64,000 bases of DNA, taken from positions 124,001 through 188,000 of the forward strand of contig JAPDOI010001313.1 of the NCBI GenBank assembly GCA_029168955.1, read 5' to 3'. Positions 10,601 through 21,362 of this stretch are shown in pieces (position 1 is the stretch's first letter; every line of letters begins with the position of its first letter). The position numbers and the translations under genes are program-made. The notes under the pieces are model-generated. The model made no database searches. It was not told where the DNA came from and saw nothing but the letters and a program-made list of their open reading frames with translations. Source of the stretch: Aplectana chamaeleonis (taxonomy: Eukaryota; Nematoda; Chromadorea; Rhabditida; Cosmocercidae).

Positions 10601-11590
10601 CAAAAGAAACGGATCTGCATCCACCAGAGCGTCATAACTCCGCCCATATTTGGCCAAACCCGCCCACAAATTACAAACAACCCCAAATCGACTGCTCAAA
10701 TACGGTCACTTTGACTCGTTTTTAACGCTTACCACGACGTAAGCGTCCTAGTATTGACCATACTAGCCCATTACCCTCACTACCTCAGTCCAACGTGTAT
10801 CCTACGATGTGAGTCGTCCACTTCCAATACAAAACAACCCATTATCGATTTACATCCAGCTTTTTCATCATTTCTTATTCTCAAAACCTTTGATAATGTC
10901 CTCGAATAGTTTCGCGATGGACCCGCTCACGGTTAACCACGTTCACTGCTCCTCCGGAGCGGCCAAAGTGGTGACAAATTTGAAGGAAAAGGACAGAGAC
11001 ACTGAGTTTGACATTACCTAACGCGCGCAATGTATAGGTCCTAAACGCATTCGAAAGCCTATACGATTCTGGATGCAAGTTTGACGTACACAGACGGATC
11101 GATTTATGCCAAGACCTTCTTTTTATCTGTAGTTTAAACAACGTAGACGACAGGCAAACCCACCTGGAAATGTGGATGTTCTGCAAGATTATTAAGCAGC
11201 AGATAGTTTTTGTGTGAACTCGCCTCCTGGAAATATCCCTATTAACGAAATAATTGATCAAACTCATTTACCAAAAGCAGCACCAAGGCCCACGGCACTA
11301 AAATGTCAAAAAAAAAACGCTAAAAATAAGCAATCAATAGTCCTACACGGTCCCAAAACTTGAATATGGTGGAGACACCCACTTCCTTGACGGCTGTAGA
11401 GAATGTGGGCGGGGCGGGCGTACCACACTCAAATTTTGGAGCCGTATAGGAGAACTTGTTGTTTGCAGCTTGTTTTTCATCGTTTTTTTTTTCGACATAG
11501 TGATTGCGATGGACCTCCGGCCCTTAAAGCTCCGGCAAAGACTTCAGAACTGTTTTTGTCGCGAACACCGCCTTTAGGTAAGGGCCAAAG
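10601..11590. other. No gene recognised; one TIR-like end
   Basis: Mixed sequence with no recognised domain. At 11555-11577 it carries TTTTTGTCGCGAACACCGCC, the right-end signature of the TTAA elements seen at 41064-41085. The matching left end is not visible. Confidence 0.35.
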
Positions 11591-11598
11591 TAACTCAC

Positions 11599-11659
11599 TA
11601 AAAAATCGTATATATCATCTCCTGATTCACCCATGATATCGATAACAATGTAACGGTAC
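11599..11659 (-). CDS. Predicted 61-nt exon
   Basis: Very short minus-strand exon candidate between an excellent acceptor (TTCTGTTTCAG) and an excellent donor (GTGAGT). It starts in phase 2, the phase in which the HTH exons end, and finishes in phase 0. It would encode YRYIVIDIMGESGDDIYDFL. No family is recognised. Its small size means the splice sites carry most of the evidence. The link to the HTH exons upstream on the same strand is inference. Confidence 0.35.
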
Positions 11660-11814
11660 CTGAAACAGAAGCTTTTTTTGTGCACCTTCAGAACAATCAG
11701 AACTCGATAGATTCCTTCCTTGATTTCGACCTTCTTCCTCCCAGAAATTCTGAGAAGCCACTCGGAGTTGGAAATTTTGGAAAAATTCAACAGAGATTAT
11801 ATCCTCTGTTAAAC

Positions 11815-11980
11815 GTCGTAATTCTCACGACCCATGGCGCGAGTGGCGCGGGCTATTCTGCTCCCTCCGTCTGTCATGCGCTCTCTCTCCCTGTCCCTAA
11901 CCGCCGCTCCGCGCCAGCACGCGTAGAAACCACGAGAATTTCGCGGTTTTATAGCCTTTATATAAATGAGATAGTAAATA
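11815..11980. repeat. Dispersed repeat, family R, copy 1
   Basis: Shares CGCTCCGCGCCAGCACGCGT, then AATTTCGCGGTTTTATAGC, with 40493-40620, preceded in both by GCGCGAG..GCG and CTCTC/CTGTCCCTAACC. No terminal repeats seen. Because it carries TATA-like TTTTATA after a GC block it could contain a promoter, but nothing downstream supports a gene. Confidence 0.65.
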
Positions 11981-12235
11981 ATTTTTTGCAATCATCAAAA
12001 CGACAACTAATCATTCAAGTCTTCTACCAATAATATTTCGCCGTTGGGAAAGTCCTGCACCAAATAAAAATCGGCAATATTTCTCTTTTCCATACACTCA
12101 CCCTTTCCCAAACTAGATGGCAAGCTAAAACTCTAAAAAAGCAGCGCTTTTTCACGCTCTCACTTCTTTTTTTCACGTGGCAGGGAAAGTGCTTCAAGAT
12201 ACGGATAACAGCTCGGAGGGCATGAAGTCATCTGT

Positions 12236-12301
12236 TTTTGGATTACGGTTAGTCATGCTACGTATTTGCGTACGCGACGTCTTACCATAATCCAAAAATA
12301 C
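12236..12301. repeat. Short inverted repeat
   Basis: TTTTGGATTACGGTTAG at the left pairs with CTTACCATAATCCAAAA at the right around a core containing TACGTATTTGCGTACG. It is a 66-bp hairpin, probably a minimal MITE relic. Confidence 0.55.
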
Positions 12302-12339
12302 CAGCGACGCAGAGGGAGCGCTGCTTCTTTGGACACTTC

Positions 12340-12493
12340 GCTTGCCATCTCGTTTGAGACAGGGTGTAGTTTGCGCTTCTTATTGTGCATTGACGCAAAC
12401 TTGTTGCACTTACATATGTTATAACAAGTGCGCACCGAGTTTGCGCAAACACGCAATAAGGAACGCCAAGAAAATTGCGAACCGTGCCGACTG
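12340..12493. repeat. Hairpin MITE, family A, copy 4
   Basis: Arms TTGCGCTTCTTATTGTGCAT and GTTTGCGCAAACACGCAATAA fold over TATGTTATAAC. The right end TGCCGACTG is followed by TA. The left end is diverged and its boundary approximate. Confidence 0.75.
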
Positions 12494-12789
12494 TATGCAA
12501 TTGTTGGATCAATTAAGGTACACCATCCAAGAGTCCAACTCTCGCTCTACAGAAGAAGTAAAGCGCTACTCGAAAAGATGGACCTGCTCAAATCTGAATG
12601 TTTCCCGAACGTAAATCTTGAAACACTGCTCGCCCTTCACTTTTCATCCGTCATGGCTTTTTAACATTCTAACTTTGCGATCTTCAGATTATAAAACCAT
12701 AACAGGCCTGCAGTTTTTTTTTCAATTGGGCGGATTTCAGATTTTTTGGAACTTTGAATAAATAGAAGATTGCTACCATATCTTCATGA

Positions 12790-13720
12790 TTCAACGACCT
12801 GAAGGCGTCAAAACCTCATCTCCCCCATAATGAATGGAAATTGCCGCTTTCCAGCGAAAAGACTAAAGTGATGAACCTTGGTAAGAGGCGAGTTAGTGGC
12901 TTCTATACTATCGACGGTTTGCAGTTGAGCGAGGTCAGCGAGATTAAGGACCTTGGTTTTCTTATCAAGGACGATCTTAATTTCGATGATCACTGCCTCC
13001 AGGTTGCGTCCACGGCTACTAGGATGATGCACTGCGCGTTTCGAGCACTATCAACTACTAATGCAAACGTGCTGACCGAGGTGTATAAAACGTACGTACG
13101 TCCACTAATGGAGTATGGTACGGTAGTTTCTAATCCATACAAAAAAGGATCCATCGACGCTCTTGAGAAAGTCAAAATACTTTCACACGTAGAGTTTACT
13201 TGCGGACATCGTGGTTTCAGACGAATCGCAACGTGTGTCATGTCACCAGAAACGCCAAACTGGGCCTAACCACTCTAGAGCGCAGGAGAAGAAGGTATGA
13301 TATGATGTTGATGTATAAAGATCATTCATGGCAGTGCTGGTATCAAGGCTATGGCTGTTCAACCTTAGACCATCAACCACTAGGGGAGCACCGGTGAAAT
13401 TGGGCCTCATTGGGGCCAGGCGGAACGTACGACAGCACTTCTTTGTCAATAGAGCGGGGTATGAATTCAATAAACTACTTCGGTTAGGTTTGATAGTGGG
13501 GAAACTAAGTGAATTCAAAAAGACACTTGAGTGTTATCTGTTGTCCCAGGAGTAATGTTTGTAAGATCTCTTTTCTTGATGGTGCCGATGTATGCCTAAT
13601 AGTCAGTTGATCCATTTGTTTATTGTTGTTCGACTGATTTTAGTGCTTTTATTATTCTGTTGTTGTCTTTGACACGGTTCTACCGTGTAATAAATCAAAT
13701 CAAATCAATCAAATCAAATC
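12790..13720 (+). mobile_element. CR1-like LINE fragment X2 with (TCAAA)n tail
   Basis: 5'-truncated non-LTR retrotransposon. It reads EIKDLGFLIKDDLNFDDHC, then FRALSTTNANVLTEVYKTYV, RPLMEYGTVVSNPYKKG and IDALEKVK. After a frameshift it continues ATRNAKLGLTTLERRRRRYD, RPSTTRGAPVKLG and the stop after LECYLLSQE. The 3' end TACCGTGTAATAAATCAAAT runs into a short (TCAAA)n-like array, the expected tail of target-primed reverse transcription. It lacks the endonuclease and most of the polymerase. Confidence 0.85.
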
Positions 13721-13724
13721 TTTA

Positions 13725-13932
13725 GGTCAGGGTCAAGCGGGAGTTGAGTAATTTTTCGGAATCAGAGCGAGCCCCACCATCAATTTTTTTCCAAAATTTT
13801 TGCGACCCCCCCCCCTCCGAGGCGCGATTTGTGGGCAGTTTTTATTATTAACGATTTGATTAACAAAACTGCCGGACGCAAAAAAAATCGTTCGGTAATT
13901 GTAATGGAGCGTCTAAAACCTGAGAATAGCTA
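13725..13932. repeat. Dispersed repeat, family T, copy 3
   Basis: Begins right after the LINE tail with CAGGGTCAAGCGGGAGTTG. It contains CCACCATCAA, AAAATTTTTGCGACCCCCC, GATTAACAAAACTGCC and GTCTAAAACCTGAGAA in the same order as 3416-3725. Confidence 0.7.
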
Positions 13933-14385
13933 CGAAAGACTAAAATGCTTAAAAAGGTTAAAATAGCTCAGATGCTGCTAAAAATTTTGTTTTGGACCAA
14001 GATTCCCACGGTCATACTACACAGATGGTGGCCGGCGAATCCGGCCCATCGTTGGGCGAAGCCGAACGAATACTACACAGAGAGTGGTCTCAAGAAAAAC
14101 TCTAAATCTCACCCCAGGCTGGAGCGGGCAGTTTAAATCTCACCGACTTCTGGCGGTTTGGTAAGCCGATCAGCTGTGCACCTCTCTCGACCTGAAGCGA
14201 TGAGATGGGCCGACGCACGCGACCGCCCGCGCCAGCCGCAGGTGAAACTTAGATAATTATTATCTTGAGTAGGCAAGCCACGAATCTAAATTAACAAACC
14301 TGCGCTGCATGGCTGGATGCAACTAGGCAAACAAGAGGAATTTCAAAACTTTCGGGGACAAGCACGTCCTCTACATTTCTATATA
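13933..14385. other. No gene recognised
   Basis: Nothing supportable. It contains GGCGAATCCGGCCCATCG-type GC patches and GACCGCCCGCGCCAGCC, unlike the A/T-rich flank, but no repeat partner was found. Confidence 0.3.
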
Positions 14386-14531
14386 CAATCAGCACACATC
14401 GCACTGATACTTTGCGTTCCTTACCGTGAGTTGGCGCAGTCTCAGTGCGCATTCATTATGACAAACGTACACCGAGTTTGCGCCCATACACAACAAGGAA
14501 CGCTACAAATCAGTGCCATCCGTGCCGACCG
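14386..14531. repeat. Hairpin MITE, family A, copy 5
   Basis: Preceded by TA, starts CAATCAGCACACATCGCACT, ends CCATCCGTGCCGACCG. It lies 227 bp beyond the donor of HTH exon 2. The exon/hairpin pair is repeated at 17478-18121. Confidence 0.8.
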
Positions 14532-14757
14532 CAAAATTCAAAGCAGGTCGGATTTTCGGATTAGCGATAAACGTCGTCAGATAAGAGAAGAGTTGAGCTC
14601 TCGAATAGTATATCACCATCGATCGGGAGATCACAGACGCACAGAGCGAATTTCACTGACACACATTTGGTGCAGGACTTTCTGACATTCTCAACAAAAT
14701 TAAAACAGGAAAAGACCGTATTTGGGAAGAAAAAAGAGTAGACCAACACTAAGCTAC

Positions 14758-15054
14758 CTCCTTATTCCAGCTACATTTCTTGCGAACCAACCGGCAGTTG
14801 ACTTCTCGCGAAGCTCAGAAGGAATCCTCTGAACACCTTCACTAGTCGCAGCATACGACGACCTCTGCCGATTCCAAACGTTTCCACTTTCCTTGAACCT
14901 GGTCAATACCAGACCAACTTCTTTATTAGTAATAGGTTTTCGACTAGGATTCAGTTTGTTGAACGCTTCTGCGGCTGCCCGACGAGAAGGGTGATTTCCA
15001 GCCAGCAGAACGATTTGGATGCGTTCGTCAAGTGATAACGGCATGGGATATTGG
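14758..15054 (-). CDS. Predicted HTH exon 2 (symmetric, phase 2-2)
   Basis: 297-nt minus-strand exon with acceptor CGCTTTCAG and donor AG then GTAGCT. Both leave phase 2, so inclusion or skipping keeps frame. The encoded domain starts MPLSLDERIQIVLLAGNHP, continues AAAEAFNKLNPSRKPIT and ends VLTRFKESGNVW. This is a winged-helix-like DNA-binding fold of the DUF4817/transposase type. The C-terminal segment GVQRIPSELREKST is shared only with exon 3. The frame is intact, with no stop between splice sites. Function beyond probable DNA binding is unknown. Confidence 0.6.
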
Positions 15055-15199
15055 CTGAAAGCGACGGAAATTTTTGGTTACGCGGCATTAACGGAATTCG
15101 ACGCTGTGACAAGAACTTCTTTATTGGAAAGAGATGAAGAGTAGAAAAAGAAAAAGAAAGGAGTAGAAATAGAGACTCTTAATCCATATATTAATCGCT

Positions 15200-15489
15200 G
15201 CTCACCCATTCACGACCACACCTGATTTTGGGTGGCTGCACGTTCGGACCGCGTGCAGTATTGCGTTACCGTTTACCGTGTCCCACCGGTGGGACACGCG
15301 AGCTCGAATGGCACACCACCCAAAATCAATTTTCGGTTTTCATGTCCATGGTGAAACTATCAATGAAATAAATATTGTACCAGAATTTCTGCTTATAATA
15401 CTCCTTCTATCAAAAGAAACAACTGCCTAAGGTGGCAGCAGGGTCAAGTGGATATATTATTTTGCCGCCACTGTTTCGGTGATATTCAC
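15200..15489 (+). repeat. Family F arm, copy 2
   Basis: Starts CACCCATTCACGACCACACC and contains GGGTGGCTGCACGTTCGG, GTCCCACCGGTGGGACACG, CGAGCTCGAATGGCAC and GTGAAACTATCAATGAA. These match the right half of the big palindrome at 18247-19787. It sits at the same place after HTH exon 2 as the palindrome does after HTH exon 3. Confidence 0.75.
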
Positions 15490-17310
15490 TTAAAGGCGGC
15501 ATACACCCTCACACAGCTTAACTCATGCCCTTCCCGTTTATGGGGCAGTGTGGCCGATCACCGCAAGCGAAGTAGCAGAGGCTTCGAAGACGATGAGGAA
15601 TGACAAAGCCACCGAACCGGATGATATTGCCGCGGAGTTAAGAAAAAGTCAAAGTTGGAATCCGAGAACCTGTCCTGCAGTGTTATTCAACCGAATTGTG
15701 ACTGAGCGCAAGGTTTCCTCAGACTGGTAGTCAAGCAGTCGTCAACAGTCCCAATTTTAAAGATGAAAGGGAGTCCTGCTGACTGTAGCGACTATCGGCC
15801 CATTCGACTCCTCAGCCATACAATGAAGATTTTGAGAGGATTTTGGAGAGGAGAATACGTTATGTCGTTGAGCTGAGCGCAAACCATTGTGGTTTCGTCA
15901 AGAACTGTGGCACCATCGATGCTATCCATGCCACCCGAGTGCAAAAGCATCGTGAAAAAATTAAAACCTGTTCATTTTGTCTTCCTTCATCTTGGGGAAG
16001 CGTTTGGCAGAGTCCCTCACCACGTAATATGGTATGCTCGGCGTAACCCGAATGTGCCCGACGAATTGATCGATTGGGTGAAGCTTTTGTACGTGGACAC
16101 GGCGAGTTGCACCGCGGCAGGAACATCAAGGCCTCTTCGAATAGCTGTTGAATCTGCTCTTCATCATCGTCATGGATGTCATCACACGAGATCTGCAGCG
16201 TTCATCCTCTTAGACACTGTTGTATACTTACGACGTGATGCTAGCCTCAGATGACAACGTAAGTTTCCAAGCGCAAGTTCAAGCTTGCCACGACAGACTG
16301 GCAGAATTCGGCTTAGGACTCAATAAAAAGAAAACCGAATACATGACAAATGGGAGTTTTGATGATTCCATCCAAGTCGACAACACTGTCTAGCCAAAAG
16401 CGCATACGTTTGTATATCTTGGATCGACGCTTAGCGAAGATGGGACGTTGACGGCTGAAGTTGACGCACGCATCAATACTGCTCGATTGAAATGGCGGAC
16501 CGCGAGTGGAGTGCTCTGTGATGAAAAGGTTTGCCACAGGCTCAAGTCAAAGATTTGTCGTACGGTTGTAAGACCCGCCGCACTATAAGGTACAGTGTGT
16601 TATCCAATGACAGAGGAAGCAGAAAGACGGCTCGGCGTGATGGAAACGAAGATGCTGAGGTGGACTGGTGGCCTAACCCCTTTGGACCGAGTTCGGAATG
16701 AAGACGTGCGTGAAAGATTCGGTGTCGCACCCATTTCGGACAAACTTCGCAAACATCGCCTAAGATGGCATGGGTACGTTCTGCGAGCTGGAGAACACTC
16801 GATAGCGACAGCGGCTATGCAGCTCCAAGTGACGAGCCAGCGACAAAGAGGACGACCTAAGCAGATATGGCTGGATGTCTTTCACAACGATATGAAAATT
16901 GTAGGTCTCCATCCTGAAAACGCCAAAGACAAGGTCAGAGGGCAGCAACGTTCGAGAGAAGTGGACCCTCCTACAATGCGGGACAAACGCTGAAGAAGAA
17001 GAAGGAGACGAAGAAGATACACGCTTACAAACATAGTCAATGTAACAGCATAAATAGGCCCGCACGGCCCCTACCATGTCGCCAACGACGTTTAAAGTGC
17101 TGAAAACCATCCAAGATGACAATATTCGAGCATTCAGTCCCGCACGCCTGTATTCTTCCACCCCTTCAAGTACCAAAATAAAAACTCATACTTGCGAAGA
17201 CATAGGATAATTGAGAGTGATAGCACTATCAAATGGGAGTGCACGAGATACAGCTTGATATACTCGAATATATTATGTCTAGTAGGTTAGATATATAATC
17301 GGTTTGGTGC
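15490..17310 (+). mobile_element. TTAA foldback, family B, copy 3 (one arm, split by an RTE)
   Basis: The left end is TTAAAGGCGGCATACACCCT, like the B ends TTAAAGGCAGCATACACGCT. The arm resumes at 17017 with ATACACGCTTACA, GCACGGCCCCTACCATGTCG, GATAGCACTATCAAATGGGA and ends near 17310. Between lies an RTE retrotransposon. The second arm is missing. Confidence 0.75.
15514..17016 (+). mobile_element. Decayed RTE-type LINE
   Basis: 5'-truncated RTE reverse transcriptase. It shows ITASEVAEASKTMRNDKATE (fingers), SPADCSDYRPIRLLSHTMK-like text, IRYVVELSANHCGFVKNCGT, YLGSTLSEDGTLTAEVDAR and KMLRWTGGLTPLDRVRNEDV, ending DPPTMRDKR. Stops and frameshifts abound. The catalytic F/YADD box reads ASDD at about 16240. 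The 3' tail is (GAA)n-like. The insert is flanked by ATACACCCTCACA and ATACACGCTTACA, a 13-bp target duplication with two differences. The family is widespread in nematodes. Confidence 0.85.
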
Positions 17311-17477
17311 CCTGAAGTCGCTGAATGATGAAGATTTTGACAACAATGTCATTTTCGGAAGATTTCCTTTGAATGCGTAAATCTCCCAACTGAAAGAATT
17401 TCGCGAGACCGTTTTTGCACCATAAACTGGCCCTGATGGAGTCCGAATGTTCTACAGCCGGCAGGGATAGAACTAAT
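17311..17477. other. No gene recognised
   Basis: Short gap between the foldback arm and the next hairpin MITE. Nothing supportable. Confidence 0.3.
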
Positions 17478-17622
17478 ACCTGTCTTTAATTATTACGTAC
17501 GTTGACGTAAACTTGGTGCGCACATGCTATAGCATACCTGCACCAAGTTTGTGCCAACCCACAACAAGAAACGCTAAGGATATAATATTGAGATCCGTGA
17601 CGAATATAAAATTTTTGAGCAG
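17478..17622. repeat. Hairpin MITE, family A, copy 6 (degenerate)
   Basis: TTGACGTAAACTTGGTGCG and GCACCAAGTTTGTGCCAAC pair around CATGCTATAGCAT. Ends are eroded and boundaries approximate. It lies 212 bp beyond the donor of HTH exon 3. Confidence 0.7.
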
Positions 17623-17833
17623 GTCGATTTTTCCGATTTGCGATCGACGCCGTTAGATATGAGCAGAAGTGAGCTCTTGAATAGTATACCACAATCGATC
17701 GGGAGATGACAGGCGCACAAAGCAAAATTTACTGACACACATTTGGTGCAGGACTTTCTGGCATTCTCAACAACCTTATAGCAGGAAAAATCTCATTTTA
17801 GAAGAAAACAAGAGTAGACCAACACTAAACCAC

Positions 17834-18121
17834 CTTATTCCATTTCTTTGGAACCAATCAGCAGTTGACTTCTCGCGAAGCTCAGAAGGAATCCTCTGAA
17901 CACCTCCACCAGTCGTAGCATAAGACGACCTCTGCGGATTCCAAACGCTTCCACTTTCATTGAACCTGCTCAGTACCACACCAACTTCTCTATGAGTTAT
18001 CGGCTTTCGACTAGGATTCAGTTTGTTGAACGTTACTGCAGTTGCCCGACGAGAAGGGTGATTTCCAGCCAGCAGAACGATTTGGATGCGCTCATCAAGT
18101 GATAACGGCATGGGATATTGG
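17834..18121 (-). CDS. Predicted HTH exon 3 (symmetric, phase 2-2)
   Basis: 288-nt minus-strand exon, acceptor CACTTTCAG, donor AATAAG then GTGGTT, phase 2 on both sides. The domain reads MPLSLDERIQIVLLAGNHPS, FNKLNPSRKPITHREVGVVL and RFNESGSVW. It is a near copy of exon 2 (same first 20 domain residues and same GVQRIPSELREKST tail), part of a duplicated block with its hairpin MITE. The frame is intact. Confidence 0.6.
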
Positions 18122-18246
18122 CTGAAAGTGACGGAAAATTTTGGTTACGCGGCATACACGGAATTTGACGCTGTGACAGGAACTTCTCGATTGGAAAGAA
18201 ATTATTGAAAAAAGTAAAAGTAGTGACCCCTAATTCATCTACTGAT

Positions 18247-19787
18247 CGCTATTGACCCATTCGCGCCCGCCTGTCCCACCGGTGGGACACGGTTTTCAAA
18301 AATCGATTTCTCTGCCACAAAGACGAACTACCGAATTTTCTCATGTTCAAAGCATTGGCCTATCCTAGACTTGACTACGGAAGTCGTGATCCGTCAGCTG
18401 CTCCACTATAGCACAGTGTTCAAATTTTTGTTCAATTAGCTGGGGCTGAATACGAAAAAATCGTTGCAGAAACAAATTTTCGAACGCATTTCGAGTTCTT
18501 TTATTTACTACCATCTCTTGGCCTTATCAGCAAGAAAGCTGAGTTGAAATCACGTTCTGTTCACCTGGAAACTTGCCAATAGCATGACTAAACCTACCAT
18601 GACCCCGAAACATCGATTTCTTTCTTTTTTTACCCGCCATCTTCAAACCTAAAAGACTTAAAATTTGAAAACAGATAGCAGGTTTCTAAATCACATTCGA
18701 AGAAACATCACCTAAGAGAATATCACCGCAACACTGGTGGCAAAATAATATTCCCGCTTGACACTGCCGAGACTTCCGGCAGTTGTTTCTCATGACAAAG
18801 AGAGTTTCATGAGCGGAAATTCTGATACAATATTTAATTAATTGATAGCTTCACTATGAACACGAAGAATGAAAAATCGATTCTGGGTGGCGCACCTTTC
18901 GAGCTCGCGTGTTCCAACGGTGGGACACGGTATACGGTAACGCAATATTGCACGCGGTCCGAAAGTGCAGTCACCCAAAATTAGGCGTTGTCCTGAATAT
19001 GTTAAACACGCCTAATTCTGGGCGACTGAACTTTCGGTCCGCGTGCAATATTGCATTACCGTGTACCGTATCCCACCGTTGGGACACGCGAGCTCGAGTG
19101 GCACGCCGCCAAAAATCGATTTCCTTTCTCATGTTCATAGTGAAGCTATCAATGAAGTAAACATATCAGAATTTCAGCTCATGGAACTCTTTATCATGAG
19201 AAATAACTGCCTGAATTCACAGCAGCGGCAGGCAGGAATACTATTTTACCACCAGTGTTTCGGTAATATTCACTTAAGTGTTTCTTTGAATGTGACTTAG
19301 GAACCTGCTATCTGTTTTCCAATTTTGTATCTTTTAGGTTTGGAAATGACGGGTATAAAAAGCTTCAATTGGAGAAAATCGATGTTTCGGGATCATAATA
19401 GGTGTAGTCATGCTAGTGACACATTTCCAGGTGAACAGGTCGTGATTGCAACTCAGGTTTCCTGCTGATGAAGCTATGAGATTGCAGTAAATGAAAAAAC
19501 AACTCGAAATGAGCGCGAAAAAATAGTTCTTGCAACGATTTATTTTTTCGTATTGAGCCCCAACTAATTTCCCAAAGGTTTGAACATTGTGCTGTAGTGG
19601 AGCTGCCGACAGACCACGACTTCCGTAGCCGAGTCTGGAATTAGTTAATACATTGAGCATGAGGAAGTTTGGAAATTTGTCCTTGTGGGGGGGGGGGAAT
19701 CGATTTTTGAAAAGCGTGTCCCACCGGTGAGACAAGCGGTCCAAAGTGGTAGTCAACGCGTAGTCGCGAACGGGTTAAAATCCCCGA
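18247..19787. mobile_element. Large palindromic element, family F (about 1.54 kb)
   Basis: Both ends carry ACCCATTCGCG(A)CC and its inverse GTCGCGAACGGGTTA. The arms, each about 700 bp, match in inverted order: CCACCGGTGGGACA, AAAATCGATT, GACTACGGAAGTCG, CTCCACTATAGCACA, then CCCGAAACATCGATTTC, AAAAGACTTAAAATTTGAA and the CACTGGTGGCAAAATA block. The centre is near 18990 (TAGGCG..CGCCTA). It codes for nothing and is a non-autonomous foldback. Single arms occur at 6640 and 15200. Confidence 0.85.
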
Positions 19788-20985
19788 TTGTTTGAAAGGA
19801 CTAAAAATTGGCCCCAAAACTGATTTTCTACCCCAATTTTATCAGTTTTCTGAGAAAAAATACTCAGATTGACTATTTAACCACAGTTTTTTAAAACTCT
19901 TACAAGGAAAGGCCTTCTACAGACTGCCCATAATTCCATTTAGAGAAGCAGAACCCAGCTATAAAGCTCAAATTTGATTTTTTAGTAGAGAAATACCTGC
20001 AGAAATTTGCAGTTCGTTCGAAAATGCCAATTCCTCCCCGCGAACTTCCTTTGTTAGCGACATAATAACTTTTAATCAGAGCATATTTGAATTGAACTAA
20101 TGTTTTTACGCATTAAAGGCTGATTTTTCTTCAATATTTTCATTATATTTAGGACAAATTGACATTCTTTCATTGTTTTCAATATTTTAATTCCTTTTTT
20201 TTTTCGAACTAGATATGCATTGTTCCGCCCTTCAGACAATTCATATATCTATCTAGGTACCCCAGGGCTTTCCAGGGAAGAATTACATATAAATGTTTCT
20301 AAGCTAAAAAACCCAAGATTTCGGAGAGCGTTCTCGAAACCCGATCTCCCTATGCCATAAAAATTCATCTCTTGAAGAATCCGACTTTCCCGTTTTTCTG
20401 CAATTTTCAAAATGCTAACCCTGATCGAAAAAGACGCGATTTTCAATTTTTTCACACATCTCGAACTCTTCATCGGGTGGATTTTTTTCTTATTTTCTGA
20501 AATAGTGACTTCGTCTATCTTCGGCAAACCACAAGCGAGAATCCAGAAAATCTACGATTTTTCGAATCATTGACGACTCTCAGACTCTTCGAATTACAGA
20601 ACTTTTTTTTTCCAAAAATTGGAAATTTCTTCGATTGGCAACCTCGAAACTGTTGGTTTTCGAAATGAAGCACCATCATTTTTTTCCACAGAACCCAACT
20701 TTCCAGATGTTTTACTCTCCCTCCATTCCTCTCTAAGAACAAGTTCTTCTAACCCAAGAAAAATAAAGGTTTTAAATTGAAGGAAAACCATGTTTTCAAA
20801 GATTTTTAACAACATTCAGAACCCAATGTTCGAAGAATTGTTTTCTCCATAGAATACAATGGTCAGAAGACAAGCATACGATGAAAGTTAACTGAAACTC
20901 TGAGAACGCGGCCACGATTTGCTAACCTCCTCGAAAAAAATTATAATAATAGGCGTCAATTACACGGGTTCCTCACGTTTGCTGC
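19788..20985. other. AT-rich region, no gene recognised
   Basis: Rich in TTTTTC, GAAAATC and CGAAATT words. Frames on either strand are Phe/Lys/Leu low-complexity. Degenerate similarity in style to 63080-63500, but no clean repeat could be aligned by eye. Confidence 0.35.
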
Positions 20986-20989
20986 ACAG

Positions 20990-21334
20990 AAGGCACGGGA
21001 TTTGACGCCGGAGCACAAATTTTTCGATTGCACAAGAACTGGTCCGCACTGCGATTTCGTAAGCTGTGATTCTTGCAATTACGCTCACAGTGATCGAAAC
21101 AGAGAAAAATGGTTTGAGCACCGTACTCCAATCGGCCGTAAAGTAAAACGTGTGGTGTGTGAATGCACTAAAAACCGCATTTCAAGCCTATACCGTCCCG
21201 TTTACTTTTGCGACGTGCCAAACTGACTGTGGCACGTACAATAGGAGTAGATCTTGTGAAATCGACCGGAAATGCGTTTGGTTAGAAGAGAACACGGTGT
21301 GGATTGGCATAAACATGGTTTTGACTCCAGTTTA
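20990..21334 (+). pseudogene. Possible Cys-rich extracellular exon, frameshifted
   Basis: Plus-strand frame opening after a possible acceptor (GCTGCACAG) encodes DCTRTGPHCDFVSCDSCN and RVVCECTKN. A second frame, offset near 21200, continues CQTDCGTYNRSRSCEID, which resembles the CxxxCGxxxRxRxC core of a thrombospondin type-1 repeat. Joining needs a frame change, so either an intron was missed or this is a decaying secreted-protein gene. The family assignment is weak. Confidence 0.3.
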
Positions 21335-21362
21335 ACACAGTTCCGTGAGCGGTTTGCCTGAC

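Noticed and set aside
14758..18121. HTH ORFs as N-termini of autonomous transposases
   Set aside because: No catalytic DDE/D domain follows any of the six on the minus strand, and each ends at a plausible donor in the same phase.
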